NCBI GenBank assembly: GCA_040757835.1
Contig: JBFLWJ010000004.1
Span: 152,126-216,125 of the forward strand
Origin: Actinomycetota bacterium
Lineage (GTDB): Bacteria; Actinomycetota; Geothermincolia; Geothermincolales; RBG-13-55-18
Length of the DNA stretch: 64,000 nucleotides
Direction of reading: 5' to 3'
Part shown: in pieces, positions 27,672-38,693 of the stretch
How the letters are laid out: the number at the start of each line of letters is the position of its first letter
How positions within the stretch are numbered: position 1 is the first letter of the stretch
The notes under the pieces: generated by a model
Told to the model about the DNA's origin: nothing
Database searches by the model: none
What the model saw: the letters and a program-made list of their open reading frames with translations, nothing else
Position numbers and translations under genes: made by a program

Positions 27672-28729
27672 ATGCCGGCGAGTTCGCGCAGGCGCGGCAG
27701 GTCCACGCAGCAGTCGATCAGCTCTCCCAGCCTCTCCAGCTTCTTCGCTTCATGCGTACGGGCGCTCCTGATGATCATGTCCGCGCGCTCGGCGGTGGTG
27801 AAGGTGTCCATGCCGACCATGATCACGGGGATGCCCAGCTCCTCCGCCTTGCCCAGGATGATGCTGGAGGGATAGAGGTTGCCCGTGAGGATGAGACAGC
27901 GTGCCTTGGCCTCCATGGCCGCGAGCATTATGTCGCTGCGGTCCCCCCCCGTGACCACGCACGGGCTGCGGAGCTTGCGGAACACGGAAAGGGCGTGTTC
28001 CTGGCTCATTGCGCCCACCACGATGTCCTCGACCAGGTTGTCCAGGTTGGCCTCGCCGGCGAGGACGCGCCCGTCCAGGAGTTCCGCCAGGTCTCCGACG
28101 TTGATGGAGGAGAGCAGGCGGTCGAAGGGGATCTGCCCCAGCACGGGAATGCCCAGCCTCTCCAGGCTGGGCGCGAGGATGTCGGCGACGAAGCTTTCCC
28201 GGTTGGAGGGGATGATGTTGTAGATGACCCCCATGAGGTTGCCCGTGAAATCGTCCCTGGCGGCCAGCACATTGTCGGCCTGGAAGGCGTCGTCGAAGCG
28301 CTCTACCAGGATGACCCGGGCGTCGAAGACGGGGGCCAGCTGGTAGGCCGACAGGCCCAGGAAGCGTCCCTGCTGGGAGGTGTAGGCGCCCTGCACCAGC
28401 ACCACGTCCTTGCCGGCGCTGACGCGGCCGAAGGCCTGTTTCACCTGCTCGAGCAGGTCTTTCGTGCCCTCCATGTAGGCGGCGTTGACCACCTGCGGAG
28501 TGAGGACCACGGGGCAGATGTCGGACAGGTCCTCCTCGAGTCCCAGGGTGCGCTGCATGAAGGCGGCGTCCTCGTCGGTAACCCGCCCCTCCACGGTGAA
28601 ATAGCGATGGCCCACCGGCTTCATATAACCGACTTTCAGCTTCTCCTCCTGGAAACGGCGCCCCAGGCCTATGCACGTGGTGTGCAGGCCGGAGAGGCCG
28701 ACCTGCGAGGCAAAGTAGATACAGACCAT
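27668..28729 (-). CDS. DRTGG-domain protein resembling the N-terminal half of phosphotransacetylase
   Basis: 353 residues. The first about 210 residues resemble the BioD-like P-loop fold found at the N-terminus of long Pta proteins (FASQVGLSGLHTTCIGLG, KPVGH) but lack the Walker lysine. A DRTGG domain follows (VVGAMSQEHALSVFRKL, VVTGGDRSDIMLAAMEA, GNLYPSSIILGKAEELG). The start is ATG 28729, six bases after the stop of the ADP-forming acyl-CoA synthetase gene, with GGAGGAGTGAGGG as ribosome site. A regulatory or CoA-sensing partner of that enzyme is inferred. Confidence 0.8.
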   Translation of the reverse strand: MVCIYFASQVGLSGLHTTCIGLGRRFQEEKLKVGYMKPVGHRYFTVEGRVTDEDAAFMQRTLGLEEDLSDICPVVLTPQVVNAAYMEGTKDLLEQVKQAFGRVSAGKDVVLVQGAYTSQQGRFLGLSAYQLAPVFDARVILVERFDDAFQADNVLAARDDFTGNLMGVIYNIIPSNRESFVADILAPSLERLGIPVLGQIPFDRLLSSINVGDLAELLDGRVLAGEANLDNLVEDIVVGAMSQEHALSVFRKLRSPCVVTGGDRSDIMLAAMEAKARCLILTGNLYPSSIILGKAEELGIPVIMVGMDTFTTAERADMIIRSARTHEAKKLERLGELIDCCVDLPRLRELAGI

Positions 28730-28734
28730 ATCCC

Positions 28735-30858
28735 TCACTCCTCCAGAACGATTCTGGCGTCCGCGGCCAGGCAGCCCTTGCCGTCCTCTAAAACCCGCAG
28801 GGGGTTGATGTCGATCTCGTTGATCTCGGGGAAGTCGGTGACCAGCTGGGAAACGCGCAGCACCGCTTCGATCACCGCGTCTATGTCCGCGGGCGGCTCC
28901 CCCCTCGCTCCCTTGAGCAGCCAGTAGCTCTTCAACTCGCGCAACATGTCCATGACGTCCTCCTCGCTCACCGGGGCGAGGCGGAAACTGACGTCCTTCA
29001 GCACCTCGACGTAGACGCCGCCCAGGCCGGTCATGAGCAAGGGGCCGAACTGGCTGTCGCGGTTCATGCCCACGATGAGTTCCCGTGATGGAGGCAGCAT
29101 CTCCTGCACCAGCACCCCCCAGATATCGGCGCGCGGGAAGAACTTGCGGGCGTTGGCCGTCACCCCCTCGTAGGCGGAGATGAGCTCGTCGGTGTTCTCT
29201 ATGCCCACGACCACTCCCCCCACGTCCGTCTTGTGCAGGATCTGGGGGGAGGCGATCTTGACCACCACGGGGTAGCCTATCTCCCGCCCCGCCCTGATGC
29301 ATTCCTCGAGGTTGGTGGCGAGGACGGTGCGGGCCACCGGCAGCCCGTACGCGTCCAGCACGTCCCTTGCCTCCGCCTCGATGAGCTCGTTCCGCTCCTG
29401 CGCTCGGATGGTCTCGAAGATACCGCGCACCCTTTCCCTGTCCACGTCGAAGCGCACGTTCGTCTGCCGGGGGCGGGAGAGGAAATCGGTGTAGGCTTTC
29501 ATGTTGCGCAGGGTCTCCACCGCCTCCTCTGGGAACTGGAAGTTGGGGATGCCCGCCTCCCGCATGATCCCCTCGGCCTCGTTGACCTCGAGTCCTCCCA
29601 TGAACACGGCGAAGACCGTCTTCCCCGCTCCATGCGCGCATTCCGCCACCACGCGCGCGGTCTCAGTGGCCCTGGTCATGGCCTGGGGGGTGAGGATGAC
29701 GAGCAGGGCGTCCACCCCCGGGTCCGCCAGCACCCCTTCCAGGGCCAGGCGGTAACGGTCCTCGCCCGCGTCACCCAGGACGTCCACCGGGTTGTAGACG
29801 CTGGCGGCCTCCGGGAGCTTCTCGCGCAAGGCCTGCGTGGTCGCCTCGCTCAAGGCGGCCAGGCTGAGCCCGGCCCGCTCCAGGGCGTCGGAGGCGATGA
29901 TGCCCGGGCCGCCGGCGTTGGTGATCACGCCCACCCTGGGGCCGGCGGGGGGAGGCTGGGAGGCGAAACCCTGGGCCAGCATGAAGAGGTCCTCCACGGT
30001 GTTCGCCCGCAGCGCGCCGCACTTGCGGAAGGCGGCCGCATAGGCGTTCTCGGAACCGGCCAGGGTGCCGGTGTGGGAGGAGACCGCCCTCGCGCCCGCC
30101 TGGGTGACCCCCGCCTTGAAGATCAGGATGGGCTTGGAGCGGCTGACGCGCGTGGTTACTTTCAGGAACCTCTCGCCCTCGGATATGCCCTCCAGGTAGG
30201 CGGCGATGACCGAGGTGTTATCGTCATGCTCCAGGGCCTCCAGCATGTCGCTCTCATTTAGGTCCATCTTGTTGCCCAGGCTGATGAAGCGGGAGAACCC
30301 CAGGTGGTTCTCCTCCGACCACCCCAGGACGGCGGTGCACAGGGCGCCGGACTGCGACATGAAGGCCACTTTGCCCGGAAATGGCGCCTTGGTTGCGAAG
30401 GTGGCGTTGAGGGGCGTGGAGGTGTCCGCGATGCCCAGGCAGTTCGGCCCCAGGACCGCGATGCCGAGGCGCTCCGCCGCCTGGCGCAGTTCCGTCTCGC
30501 GGCGGTAGCCGTCCCGGCCGGACTCCTTGAAGCCGGCGGAGATGATCACCGCCGCCTTCACCCCACGCGCACCGCATTCCTCCATCACCTTCTGCACCGC
30601 GGCCGCGGGGATGATGATCACCGCCAGTTGCGGCGCCTCGGGCAGGTCGGACACGGAAGGGTAGCACTTGAGGGAGAAGACCTCCTCGTAGGACGGGTTC
30701 ACGGGGTAGACGGCGCCCTGGTATCCGGAATCGATGATGTTCTCCAGGACCACTCGGCCCACCTTGCCGGGCTTGTCCGAGGCCCCGACGACCGCCAGGG
30801 CGGAGGGGCGGAAGAGTTCGTCGAGCAGCTTGATCGCTCCTTCGGTACGTCTGTTCAT
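28735..30858 (-). CDS. ADP-forming acetyl/acyl-CoA synthetase, fused alpha-beta subunits
   Basis: 707 residues: CoA-binding domain (LAVVGASDKPGKVGR), two succinyl-CoA-ligase-like domains with the phosphohistidine region SSHTGTLAGS, then a C-terminal ATP-grasp domain (YPVVVKIASPQILHKTDVGGV, EINEIDINPLRV). The enzyme makes ATP from acyl-CoA plus ADP and phosphate, or acts in reverse. It is the archaeal/anaerobe type of energy-yielding acetate formation. The start is taken at ATG 30858, ten bases after a TATAAT; an upstream GTG at 30882 is possible. Confidence 0.85.
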   Translation of the reverse strand: MNRRTEGAIKLLDELFRPSALAVVGASDKPGKVGRVVLENIIDSGYQGAVYPVNPSYEEVFSLKCYPSVSDLPEAPQLAVIIIPAAAVQKVMEECGARGVKAAVIISAGFKESGRDGYRRETELRQAAERLGIAVLGPNCLGIADTSTPLNATFATKAPFPGKVAFMSQSGALCTAVLGWSEENHLGFSRFISLGNKMDLNESDMLEALEHDDNTSVIAAYLEGISEGERFLKVTTRVSRSKPILIFKAGVTQAGARAVSSHTGTLAGSENAYAAAFRKCGALRANTVEDLFMLAQGFASQPPPAGPRVGVITNAGGPGIIASDALERAGLSLAALSEATTQALREKLPEAASVYNPVDVLGDAGEDRYRLALEGVLADPGVDALLVILTPQAMTRATETARVVAECAHGAGKTVFAVFMGGLEVNEAEGIMREAGIPNFQFPEEAVETLRNMKAYTDFLSRPRQTNVRFDVDRERVRGIFETIRAQERNELIEAEARDVLDAYGLPVARTVLATNLEECIRAGREIGYPVVVKIASPQILHKTDVGGVVVGIENTDELISAYEGVTANARKFFPRADIWGVLVQEMLPPSRELIVGMNRDSQFGPLLMTGLGGVYVEVLKDVSFRLAPVSEEDVMDMLRELKSYWLLKGARGEPPADIDAVIEAVLRVSQLVTDFPEINEIDINPLRVLEDGKGCLAADARIVLEE

Positions 30859-30868
30859 TCCCGAAGAC

Positions 30869-30874
30869 ATTATA
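30869..30874 (-). promoter_or_regulatory. -10 box TATAAT before the ADP-forming synthetase gene
   Basis: Perfect TATAAT ending ten bases before ATG 30858, again implying a very short or absent leader. No good -35. Confidence 0.35.
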
Positions 30875-30959
30875 CCCGTCACACTCTTCGTTTATGCGGC
30901 ATAGCCGGGACCGCGCCGCGGCGAGGACAGGGCTGTGGCCGGAGAGAGGGTCCGGTGCT

Positions 30960-30988
30960 TTGACTGCCATCGCGGGCTGGCATATAAT
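30960..30988 (+). promoter_or_regulatory. Consensus promoter of greA
   Basis: TTGACT (30960-30965), 17-base spacer, TATAAT (30983-30988), 65 bp before the greA start. Strongest housekeeping-sigma match seen in the window with the TetR promoter. Confidence 0.8.
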
Positions 30989-31052
30989 AGCTTTTTGTCA
31001 TCCCCGAACAGTGATTATCCTACCCATATGCAAGACAGGACAAGGACGGAAC

Positions 31053-31574
31053 ATGGATGAGAGAATAGACAGGCCGGTCCTAGGCGAGTACCGCGAGGAG
31101 AGGGAGGACGACATCGTCCTCACCCAGCACGGCTACCAGAAACTCCAGGAGGAGCTGGATCACCTCAAGAACGTGAAGTGGTGGGAGGTGGCCGAGCGCA
31201 TCAAGCAGGCCAGGGCTTTCGGCGACATCATGGAGAACTCCGAGTACGATGACGCCAAGCACGAGCAGGCCTTTGTGCACGGGCGCATCAAGGAGATAGA
31301 GAACATCCTCGACAACGCGCGCATCGTCAAGGACTCCGAGATCGACCTCTCTGTGGTGGCCATCGGTTCCTCGGTGAGCCTCGAGGACCTGGAGAGGGGC
31401 GAGGAGATGCGCCTGCGCCTGGTTAGCGCCGCGGAGGCGCGGGGGGACCAGGGCTGCATCTCGGACCAGTCGCCGGTGGGCAGGGCCATCATGGGGCACA
31501 AGGCAGGCGATATCGTCGAGGTGCAGGTACCCTCCGGGGCGCTGAAATACCGAATCCTTCATATCGAGCGCTGA
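31053..31574 (+). CDS. greA: Transcription elongation factor GreA
   Basis: 173 residues: an N-terminal coiled coil with the acidic tip (AFGDIMENSEYDDAKHEQAF), then the FKBP-like domain (VAIGSSVSLEDL, SPVGRAIMGHKAGDIVEVQVPSG). It stimulates transcript cleavage by backtracked RNA polymerase. The N-terminal 20 residues before the core form a short acidic extension not universal in the family. ATG 31053 with AAGGACGGA upstream. Confidence 0.94.
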   Translation: MDERIDRPVLGEYREEREDDIVLTQHGYQKLQEELDHLKNVKWWEVAERIKQARAFGDIMENSEYDDAKHEQAFVHGRIKEIENILDNARIVKDSEIDLSVVAIGSSVSLEDLERGEEMRLRLVSAAEARGDQGCISDQSPVGRAIMGHKAGDIVEVQVPSGALKYRILHIER

Positions 31575-31711
31575 TCCGCGCATGGAACGCGCACGGCGGT
31601 GCCCGCCGCCACGCTGGTGCGGCCGGCGGCCCGGCGCGAGCCTCTCGCGGAGTCGCAGGCGGTTCAGCTGGCAAGCCGAAGATGATCTGAAAGGCATGGG
31701 GTGTTAACGCC

Positions 31712-33241
<1,530 letters not shown>

Positions 33242-33586
33242 AACCGGCCCATGCAGCCGGACGCGGAAACACGCATCCGTTTCCCCCTGCACGGCCCCGC
33301 CAGGCACGGGACCTCGTGCGGGGGGAGCGGCGTCATAGGCATTGAAGGCCTTGGACCGCGCGCGGGGAATAATTGACTCGGAGGAGGGACATGCGCGGCC
33401 TGCCCGGGGGCCTTCAAGGTTGTGGACGGCGTTGACGATTCCATAACGGAGGGTAGTGCGGCGCGGGCCCGGGGGATCGCGCCGGCGGCCGCGGGACATG
33501 AGATATCACATGGCGAAACGGCTTTGAAAAGACCGAGAATAGGTGTGATAATCAAAGTCTAGAATACGTTTTTGGAGGTATACAAG
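33242..33586. other. 345-bp intergenic region between lysS and clpC
   Basis: Holds the clpC promoter at its right end. No gene, tRNA or CtsR heptad repeat (GGTCAAA type) was seen in it. Confidence 0.5.
33524..33552 (+). promoter_or_regulatory. clpC promoter
   Basis: TTGAAA (33524-33529), 17-base spacer, GATAAT (33547-33552), 34 bp before the GTG start. Confidence 0.65.
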
Positions 33587-36058
33587 GTGTTTCAGAGGTT
33601 CTCGGACCGGGCTCGCAGGGTCGTGGTGTTGGCCCAGGAAGAAGCCCGCATGCTCAACCACAACTATATCGGGACGGAGCACCTCCTGCTGGGGCTTATC
33701 CAGGAGGGGGAGGGCGTCGCCGCCAAGGCCCTGGAGTCCATGAACATCAGCCTGGAGGCCGTGCGAAACCAGGTAGAAGAGATCATAGGACGCGGCAGCT
33801 CGGCCCCCACGGGCCACATCCCCTTCACTCCCAGGGCCAAGAAGGTGCTGGAGCTCTCCCTGCGCGAGGCCCTGCAGCTGGGGCACAACTATATCGGCAC
33901 CGAGCACATCCTCCTCGGCCTCATCCGCGAGGGCGAGGGCGTGGCGGCTCAGGTGCTGACCAAGCTGGGGGCGGACCTGGACCGCGTGCGCAACCAGGTG
34001 GTGCAGTTGCTCACGGGCGCCGCGGGCACCAAGGAGGTGGCCCCTTCCGGAGAGGCGCCCGCCCAGGGCAACCTGCTCCTGGACCAGTTCGGGCGCAACC
34101 TCACCCAGCTCGCCTCCCAGAGTAAGCTGGACCCGGTCATCGGCAGGGACAAGGAGATAGAACGGGTGATGCAGGTGCTCGCCCGCCGCACCAAGAACAA
34201 TCCCGTGCTCATCGGCGAGCCAGGGGTGGGCAAGACTGCGGTGGTCGAGGGCTTCGCCCAGAAGATAGTCAACAACGAGGTCCCGCACATGCTCGGGGGC
34301 AAGCAGCTCTATACCCTCGACCTCGGGGCCCTGGTCGCCGGCTCACGTTACCGCGGCGATTTCGAAGAGCGCCTGAAGAAGGTGGTGAAGGAGATCCGCA
34401 GCCGCGGCGACATCATCCTCTTCATCGACGAGCTGCACAACCTGGTGGGTGCCGGGGCGGCGGAGGGCGCCATAGACGCCGCCTCCATCCTCAAGCCGGC
34501 GCTGGCCCGGGGCGAGCTGCAGACCATCGGCGCAACCACCCTGGACGAATACCGCAAGCACCTGGAGAAGGACGCGGCACTGGAGAGGCGGTTCCAACCG
34601 GTGCTGGTGGAGGAGCCGACGGTGGACCATACCATAGATATATTGAAGGGGCTGCGCGACCGCTACGAAGCCCACCACCGCGTTGCCATCACCGACGAAG
34701 CCCTGGTGGCGGCGGCCCGCCTGGCCAGCCGCTATATCTCCGACCGCTTCCTGCCGGACAAGGCCATCGACCTCATCGACGAGGCCGCCTCGCGGCTGCG
34801 CATCCACGCCATGACGGCGCCGCCCGACTTCCGCGACCTCGAGGAGAGGCTGCAGCAGATACGCCAGGAGAAGCAGGCGGCCATCGCGAGCCAGGAGTTC
34901 GAGAAGGCAGCCGGCCTGCGCGACAGGGAGAAGGACATCATCAACGAGATGGACCAGCTGGAGGAGGACTGGAAGATCCCCCTGGGCTCTCACCAGCTGC
35001 AGGTCACCGACGACGATATCGCGGACATCCTCTCCTCCTGGACCGGCATACCCGTCAGCCAGCTCACCGAGGAGGAGAGCAGCAAGCTGCTGCGCATGGA
35101 GGACGCCCTGCACGAGAGGGTGGTGGGGCAGGACGAGGCGGTCATCGCCGTGTCGCGTTCCATCCGTCGCACCCGGGCGGGGCTCAAGGACCCCAAGCGC
35201 CCCGGGGGCTCATTCATCTTCCTGGGGCCGTCCGGCGTGGGCAAGACCGAGCTGGCCCGTACCCTGGCGGAGTTCCTCTTCGGCGACGAGTCCGCCCTCA
35301 TCCAGATCGACATGTCGGAGTACATGGAGAAGCACGCGGTGTCGCGCCTGGTGGGTTCCCCTCCCGGTTACGTGGGATACGAGGAGGGCGGCCAGCTCAC
35401 CGAGGCGGTGCGCCGCAAGCCCTTCAGCGTGGTGCTCCTGGACGAGATAGAGAAGGCCCACCCCGACGCCTTCAACATGCTGCTGCAGATCCTGGAGGAC
35501 GGCAGGCTCACCGACTCCCAGGGGCACAAGGTGGACTTCCGCAACACCATCGTCATTATGACCTCCAACCTGGGGGCGAGGGACATCAGCAAGGGCACCT
35601 CCCTGGGTTTCACCACCCGGACGGAGGGAGGCATGGACTACGACAAGATGAAGGACCGCGTGCTCTCCGAGCTGAAGAAGACCTTCCGCCCCGAGCTGCT
35701 CAACCGCATCGACGACGTCATCGTCTTCCACGAGCTCAGCCACGGCGAGATCAAGCAGATCGTGGATCTGCTTATGCAGCGGGTGAAGGACCAGCTGGCC
35801 GAGCAGGAGATCGATATCATCCTCTCCGACGACGCCAAGGAAGTGCTGCTGAAGGAGGGTTACGACCCGATGTACGGCGCACGCCCGTTGCGGCGCGCCA
35901 TCCAAAAGCTCATCGAGGACCCGCTCTCGGAGAAGGTCCTGGGCAAGGAGTACATGCCGGGATCGACCATCCTCATCGCCGCCGCCGACGAGGGCCGTAT
36001 CACCTTCGAGAAGGTGGAAGCACCCGAGAGCGGCGCCGACCTCTTGCAGACCACTTGA
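33587..36058 (+). CDS. clpC: ATP-dependent Clp protease ATPase subunit ClpC
   Basis: 823 residues: two Clp_N repeats (residues 3-145, beginning [20 protein letters not shown]), AAA+ module 1 with GEPGVGKTA, a middle domain with a UVR-like stretch ([18 protein letters not shown]), AAA+ module 2 with [10 protein letters not shown], then the D2-small domain. It unfolds substrates for ClpP. The GTG at 33587 gives the canonical MFQRFSDRA start and has GGAGGT eight bases upstream; a TTG at 33572 is rejected. ctsR, mcsA and mcsB, often upstream, are absent here. Confidence 0.96.
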   Translation: MFQRFSDRARRVVVLAQEEARMLNHNYIGTEHLLLGLIQEGEGVAAKALESMNISLEAVRNQVEEIIGRGSSAPTGHIPFTPRAKKVLELSLREALQLGHNYIGTEHILLGLIREGEGVAAQVLTKLGADLDRVRNQVVQLLTGAAGTKEVAPSGEAPAQGNLLLDQFGRNLTQLASQSKLDPVIGRDKEIERVMQVLARRTKNNPVLIGEPGVGKTAVVEGFAQKIVNNEVPHMLGGKQLYTLDLGALVAGSRYRGDFEERLKKVVKEIRSRGDIILFIDELHNLVGAGAAEGAIDAASILKPALARGELQTIGATTLDEYRKHLEKDAALERRFQPVLVEEPTVDHTIDILKGLRDRYEAHHRVAITDEALVAAARLASRYISDRFLPDKAIDLIDEAASRLRIHAMTAPPDFRDLEERLQQIRQEKQAAIASQEFEKAAGLRDREKDIINEMDQLEEDWKIPLGSHQLQVTDDDIADILSSWTGIPVSQLTEEESSKLLRMEDALHERVVGQDEAVIAVSRSIRRTRAGLKDPKRPGGSFIFLGPSGVGKTELARTLAEFLFGDESALIQIDMSEYMEKHAVSRLVGSPPGYVGYEEGGQLTEAVRRKPFSVVLLDEIEKAHPDAFNMLLQILEDGRLTDSQGHKVDFRNTIVIMTSNLGARDISKGTSLGFTTRTEGGMDYDKMKDRVLSELKKTFRPELLNRIDDVIVFHELSHGEIKQIVDLLMQRVKDQLAEQEIDIILSDDAKEVLLKEGYDPMYGARPLRRAIQKLIEDPLSEKVLGKEYMPGSTILIAAADEGRITFEKVEAPESGADLLQTT

Positions 36059-36208
36059 GTGTCCCGAGCACGGGGGTAAAGGCGTTTGCCACCGATGCTT
36101 TTCCGGCCCGGGGCCTCCGGGTAACGGTCCCGCTCGCAAAGCCTCTCGGAGACCGACCCGGTAGTTCCCTGGGCTGGGATTCTATCTTCACTGATCTATC
36201 CGGCACGG

Positions 36209-36655
36209 TCACTCCTCGCCCAGGGCTTCGAGGTCGGCGAGGTCTTGCTTGCGGCCCAGCACCCGCTTGTTGGCGATGATCTGTTCCCGTCCGAGGAAAT
36301 GCACGGCGATGCCGCCGTACGATCCCTCGACCTTCCCCGCGGAGGCCTCCCGCCAGGAGACGCCGGTCAGCGAGGTGAGGATGTCTATACGCACCGGGGA
36401 GACGCCGAGCTGGACCGCATGGTCCGGCTTCAGGAAGTCGCCCGCTCGCAGGCCCAGGGAACCGAACCCGAGATCCTCCAGCGCGGACAGGACCTTTTCC
36501 GCATTGGAGGGCGAAGGGCGGACGAGGATGTCCATGTCTCCCGTGTAGCGTGGAACCCCATGATATGCCAGGGCGTATGCCCCCACGATCACGTATTCCA
36601 CTTCATGCTCGTTGAACGACACGAGCAACTCTTTGAAATCGTTCTCCACTTCCAT
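36209..36655 (-). CDS. Nucleotidyltransferase-fold protein (AbiEii/DUF6036-like toxin candidate)
   Basis: 148 residues with the minimal nucleotidyltransferase signature: YVIVGAYALAYHGVPRYTGDMDILV (G-x-x-A...G-D-x-D, aspartates at about residues 41-43) and a downstream KPDHAVQLGVSPVRIDIL carrying the third acidic residue. Such proteins are the toxin-like member of two-gene defence/TA modules. Its start overlaps the end of the RHH-like gene by 53 bp, suggesting co-translation. The pair interrupts clpC-radA on the opposite strand. Confidence 0.7.
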   Translation of the reverse strand: MEVENDFKELLVSFNEHEVEYVIVGAYALAYHGVPRYTGDMDILVRPSPSNAEKVLSALEDLGFGSLGLRAGDFLKPDHAVQLGVSPVRIDILTSLTGVSWREASAGKVEGSYGGIAVHFLGREQIIANKRVLGRKQDLADLEALGEE

Positions 36656-37022
36656 GACGCTGCCTTCTCAGGTGGTCGACGGCCGCGACGCGTTCCTCGG
36701 CCGGACGGCCGAGCCAGAAGGTGAGGTCCTGACGCGCCCGCCGCGGGTCCTTGAGGCTCCCCTTGCGGACCTCCAGCTCGATCTTCCCCGCTGGCCGGGC
36801 CAGCTCCTCTTTCATGCGGAGCCTGGTCAGCTCGTGCAGCTCGCCGGACGATATTCCCATGCCGGCACGTTCCAGTCCCTCGACGATGAATCCCCGCGCC
36901 ACGGAGGACATTTTCTCGTTGATCGATCTGGAATACTCGTCCAGTAGCGACAGCGTGTGCTGGTCGATCCTTATGGAAACGACCGTCTTTGCCCCCCTCG
37001 CGTGGCTGCCCCGACCGTTCAT
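36603..37022 (-). CDS. Ribbon-helix-helix-like DNA-binding protein (antitoxin candidate)
   Basis: 139 residues. Residues about 10-50 (AKTVVSIRIDQHTLSLLDEYSRS) form a beta-helix-helix typical of ribbon-helix-helix repressors. The C-terminus RQDLTFWLGRPAEERVAAVDHLRRQ resembles the short tail often found in partners of nucleotidyltransferase toxins. AGGAGG precedes ATG 37022 by six bases; ATG 37028 is also possible. It probably represses the pair's promoter and neutralises the adjacent enzyme. Confidence 0.6.
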   Translation of the reverse strand: MNGRGSHARGAKTVVSIRIDQHTLSLLDEYSRSINEKMSSVARGFIVEGLERAGMGISSGELHELTRLRMKEELARPAGKIELEVRKGSLKDPRRARQDLTFWLGRPAEERVAAVDHLRRQRHGSGERFQRVARVVQRA

Positions 37023-37183
37023 GGTCATCCTCCTCTCCTCCCAGGCTAACATAAAGTAATACATATGTAAACTTGCTATTGTAGTGCTGTTTTATGTAAG
37101 CATACCGCTGGGTGATGCGTGGTGGCGCGGGCCGATGGTAGGCCCCGGACGTGCCCGGGCCGGGGTTTGACGGTGCCGGGAAG

Positions 37184-37189
37184 TATAAT
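37184..37189 (+). promoter_or_regulatory. -10 box TATAAT upstream of radA
   Basis: Perfect TATAAT 40 bp before the radA start. A TTGACG is nearby but only 11 bases away, so the -35 is unclear. Confidence 0.35.
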
Positions 37190-37229
37190 CACTACGGCGG
37201 CGCAGGCCGGGTTATTCTCGAGAGGTGCT

Positions 37230-38582
37230 GTGGTGAAGGCGGAGCGGTCCCATTACGTCTGCGAGGAGTGCGGAGAGGCCTCGGTGCAGTGGCTGGGCCG
37301 CTGCCCCTCCTGCGGGACCTTCGGCGCCATGCGGGAGGAGAGCAGGGAGGCCGCGGGCTCCGGGGCCGCGCGAGCGGCGGTGGAACCGCGGCGCCTGGGC
37401 GACGTCGAGGAGGAGCGGCCGCGCCTTTCCACCGGCATCGCCGAGTTCGACCGCGTGCTGGGGGGAGGAGCGGTGCCTGGCTCCCTCGTTCTTCTGGGAG
37501 GCGAGCCCGGCATCGGGAAGTCGACCCTGCTCCTGCAGGCGGCCTCGTCGCTGGCGCGGCAGGGGGTGGGGGTGCTGCTGGTGAGCGGCGAAGAATCGGC
37601 GGCCCAGATAGGGGGGCGCGCCCGCCGCACCGGTTCCCTCAGCCCCGACCTCGCGCTGCTGTGCGAGACGGATGTGGACGTCCTCACGGATGCTTCACGC
37701 CGTATCGGGCCCCAGGCGCTCATCGTGGATTCCATCCAGACCATGCGCAGCCCCGGCATCGACTCCGTGCCCGGAGGCGTCAACCAGATGCGTGAGTGCG
37801 TCTCCCGCATGCAGTGCCTGGCCAAGGAGATCGATGCCGTGGTCTTCCTGGTCGGTCATGTCACCAAGGAGGGCGTGCTGGCCGGCCCCAGGACGGTGGA
37901 GCACATGGTGGACTGCGTCCTCTATTTCGAGGGCGAGCGCTTCGACTCCCTGCGCCTGCTGCGGGCGGTGAAGAACCGCTTCGGGTCCGTGAGCGAACTG
38001 GGCATCTTCGAGATGACCGACAAGGGCCTGCGCGAGGTGGAGGACCCATCGCACCTCTTCGTGGACAGCCGCGAGGAAGAGGTGTCCGGGACGGCGACGG
38101 TGGTGGTCATGGAGGGCCGCCGCCCCCTGCTCGTGGAGGTGCAGGCGCTGGTGGTGCCCTCGCGGCTTCCCACCCCCAAGCGGGTCTCCACGGGGATCGA
38201 CCACCGCAGGCTCGCCATCGACGTGGCGGTGCTGGAGCGCAAGGCCCGGATCAATCTCTCGGACCGGGACGTCTACGTGGGCATCTCCGGCGGCCTCAGG
38301 GTGAGCGAGCCCGCCCTCGACCTGGGTGTGTGCATGGCCATCGCCTCCTCCCGGCGGGACAAGAGCATCTCCCCCGGGACGGTCTTCGTGGGGGAGGTGG
38401 GACTCACCGGCGAGGTGCGGCCGGTTTCCAGGGCCGCGGAGAGGATGCAGGAGGCGGCGCGCCTGGGATCCGGGGTCATGTTCATCTCCGACAAGGCGAA
38501 ACCCCTGGAGGTCCACCCGGGCCTCGAGCTGGTGAAGGTGAGGGACGTGAGCCAGGCCCTGGGCATCCTCGCCATAGCTTGA
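37230..38582 (+). CDS. radA: DNA repair protein RadA (Sms)
   Basis: 450 residues: N-terminal zinc finger (CEECGE...CPSCG), RecA-like core with GGEPGIGKST (about residues 90-98), the RadA-specific KNRFGS motif and a Lon-protease-like C-terminal domain (LGVCMAIASSRRDKSI, GEVGLTGEVRPV). A DNA helicase that drives branch migration in recombination. GTG at 37230 (or 37233), preceded by AGAGG. Followed by disA, the usual partner. Confidence 0.95.
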   Translation: MVKAERSHYVCEECGEASVQWLGRCPSCGTFGAMREESREAAGSGAARAAVEPRRLGDVEEERPRLSTGIAEFDRVLGGGAVPGSLVLLGGEPGIGKSTLLLQAASSLARQGVGVLLVSGEESAAQIGGRARRTGSLSPDLALLCETDVDVLTDASRRIGPQALIVDSIQTMRSPGIDSVPGGVNQMRECVSRMQCLAKEIDAVVFLVGHVTKEGVLAGPRTVEHMVDCVLYFEGERFDSLRLLRAVKNRFGSVSELGIFEMTDKGLREVEDPSHLFVDSREEEVSGTATVVVMEGRRPLLVEVQALVVPSRLPTPKRVSTGIDHRRLAIDVAVLERKARINLSDRDVYVGISGGLRVSEPALDLGVCMAIASSRRDKSISPGTVFVGEVGLTGEVRPVSRAAERMQEAARLGSGVMFISDKAKPLEVHPGLELVKVRDVSQALGILAIA

Positions 38583-38693
38583 CCGGCGCCTCGCCCCGGC
38601 GGCATTGGAACGGTCCGCTCTCTTTGTTTAATATAGAAGGGGCCGGGGAAAAGGATTTAAGGTGATTCCGCATCAACAAGGGAGCGTTCCGAC

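Noticed and set aside
27668..29641. Very long minus-strand frame (657 codons) continuing upstream of the DRTGG gene
   Set aside because: The part above 28729 is antisense-like, Arg/Gly-rich and overlaps the ADP-forming synthetase in another frame; the good ribosome site is before ATG 28729.
33242..33586. CtsR operator upstream of clpC
   Set aside because: No GGTCAAA-type heptad repeat is present, and ctsR is not in the neighbourhood.
37167..37189. TTGACG plus TATAAT before radA as a complete promoter
   Set aside because: The spacer is only 11 bases, incompatible with a housekeeping-sigma promoter.
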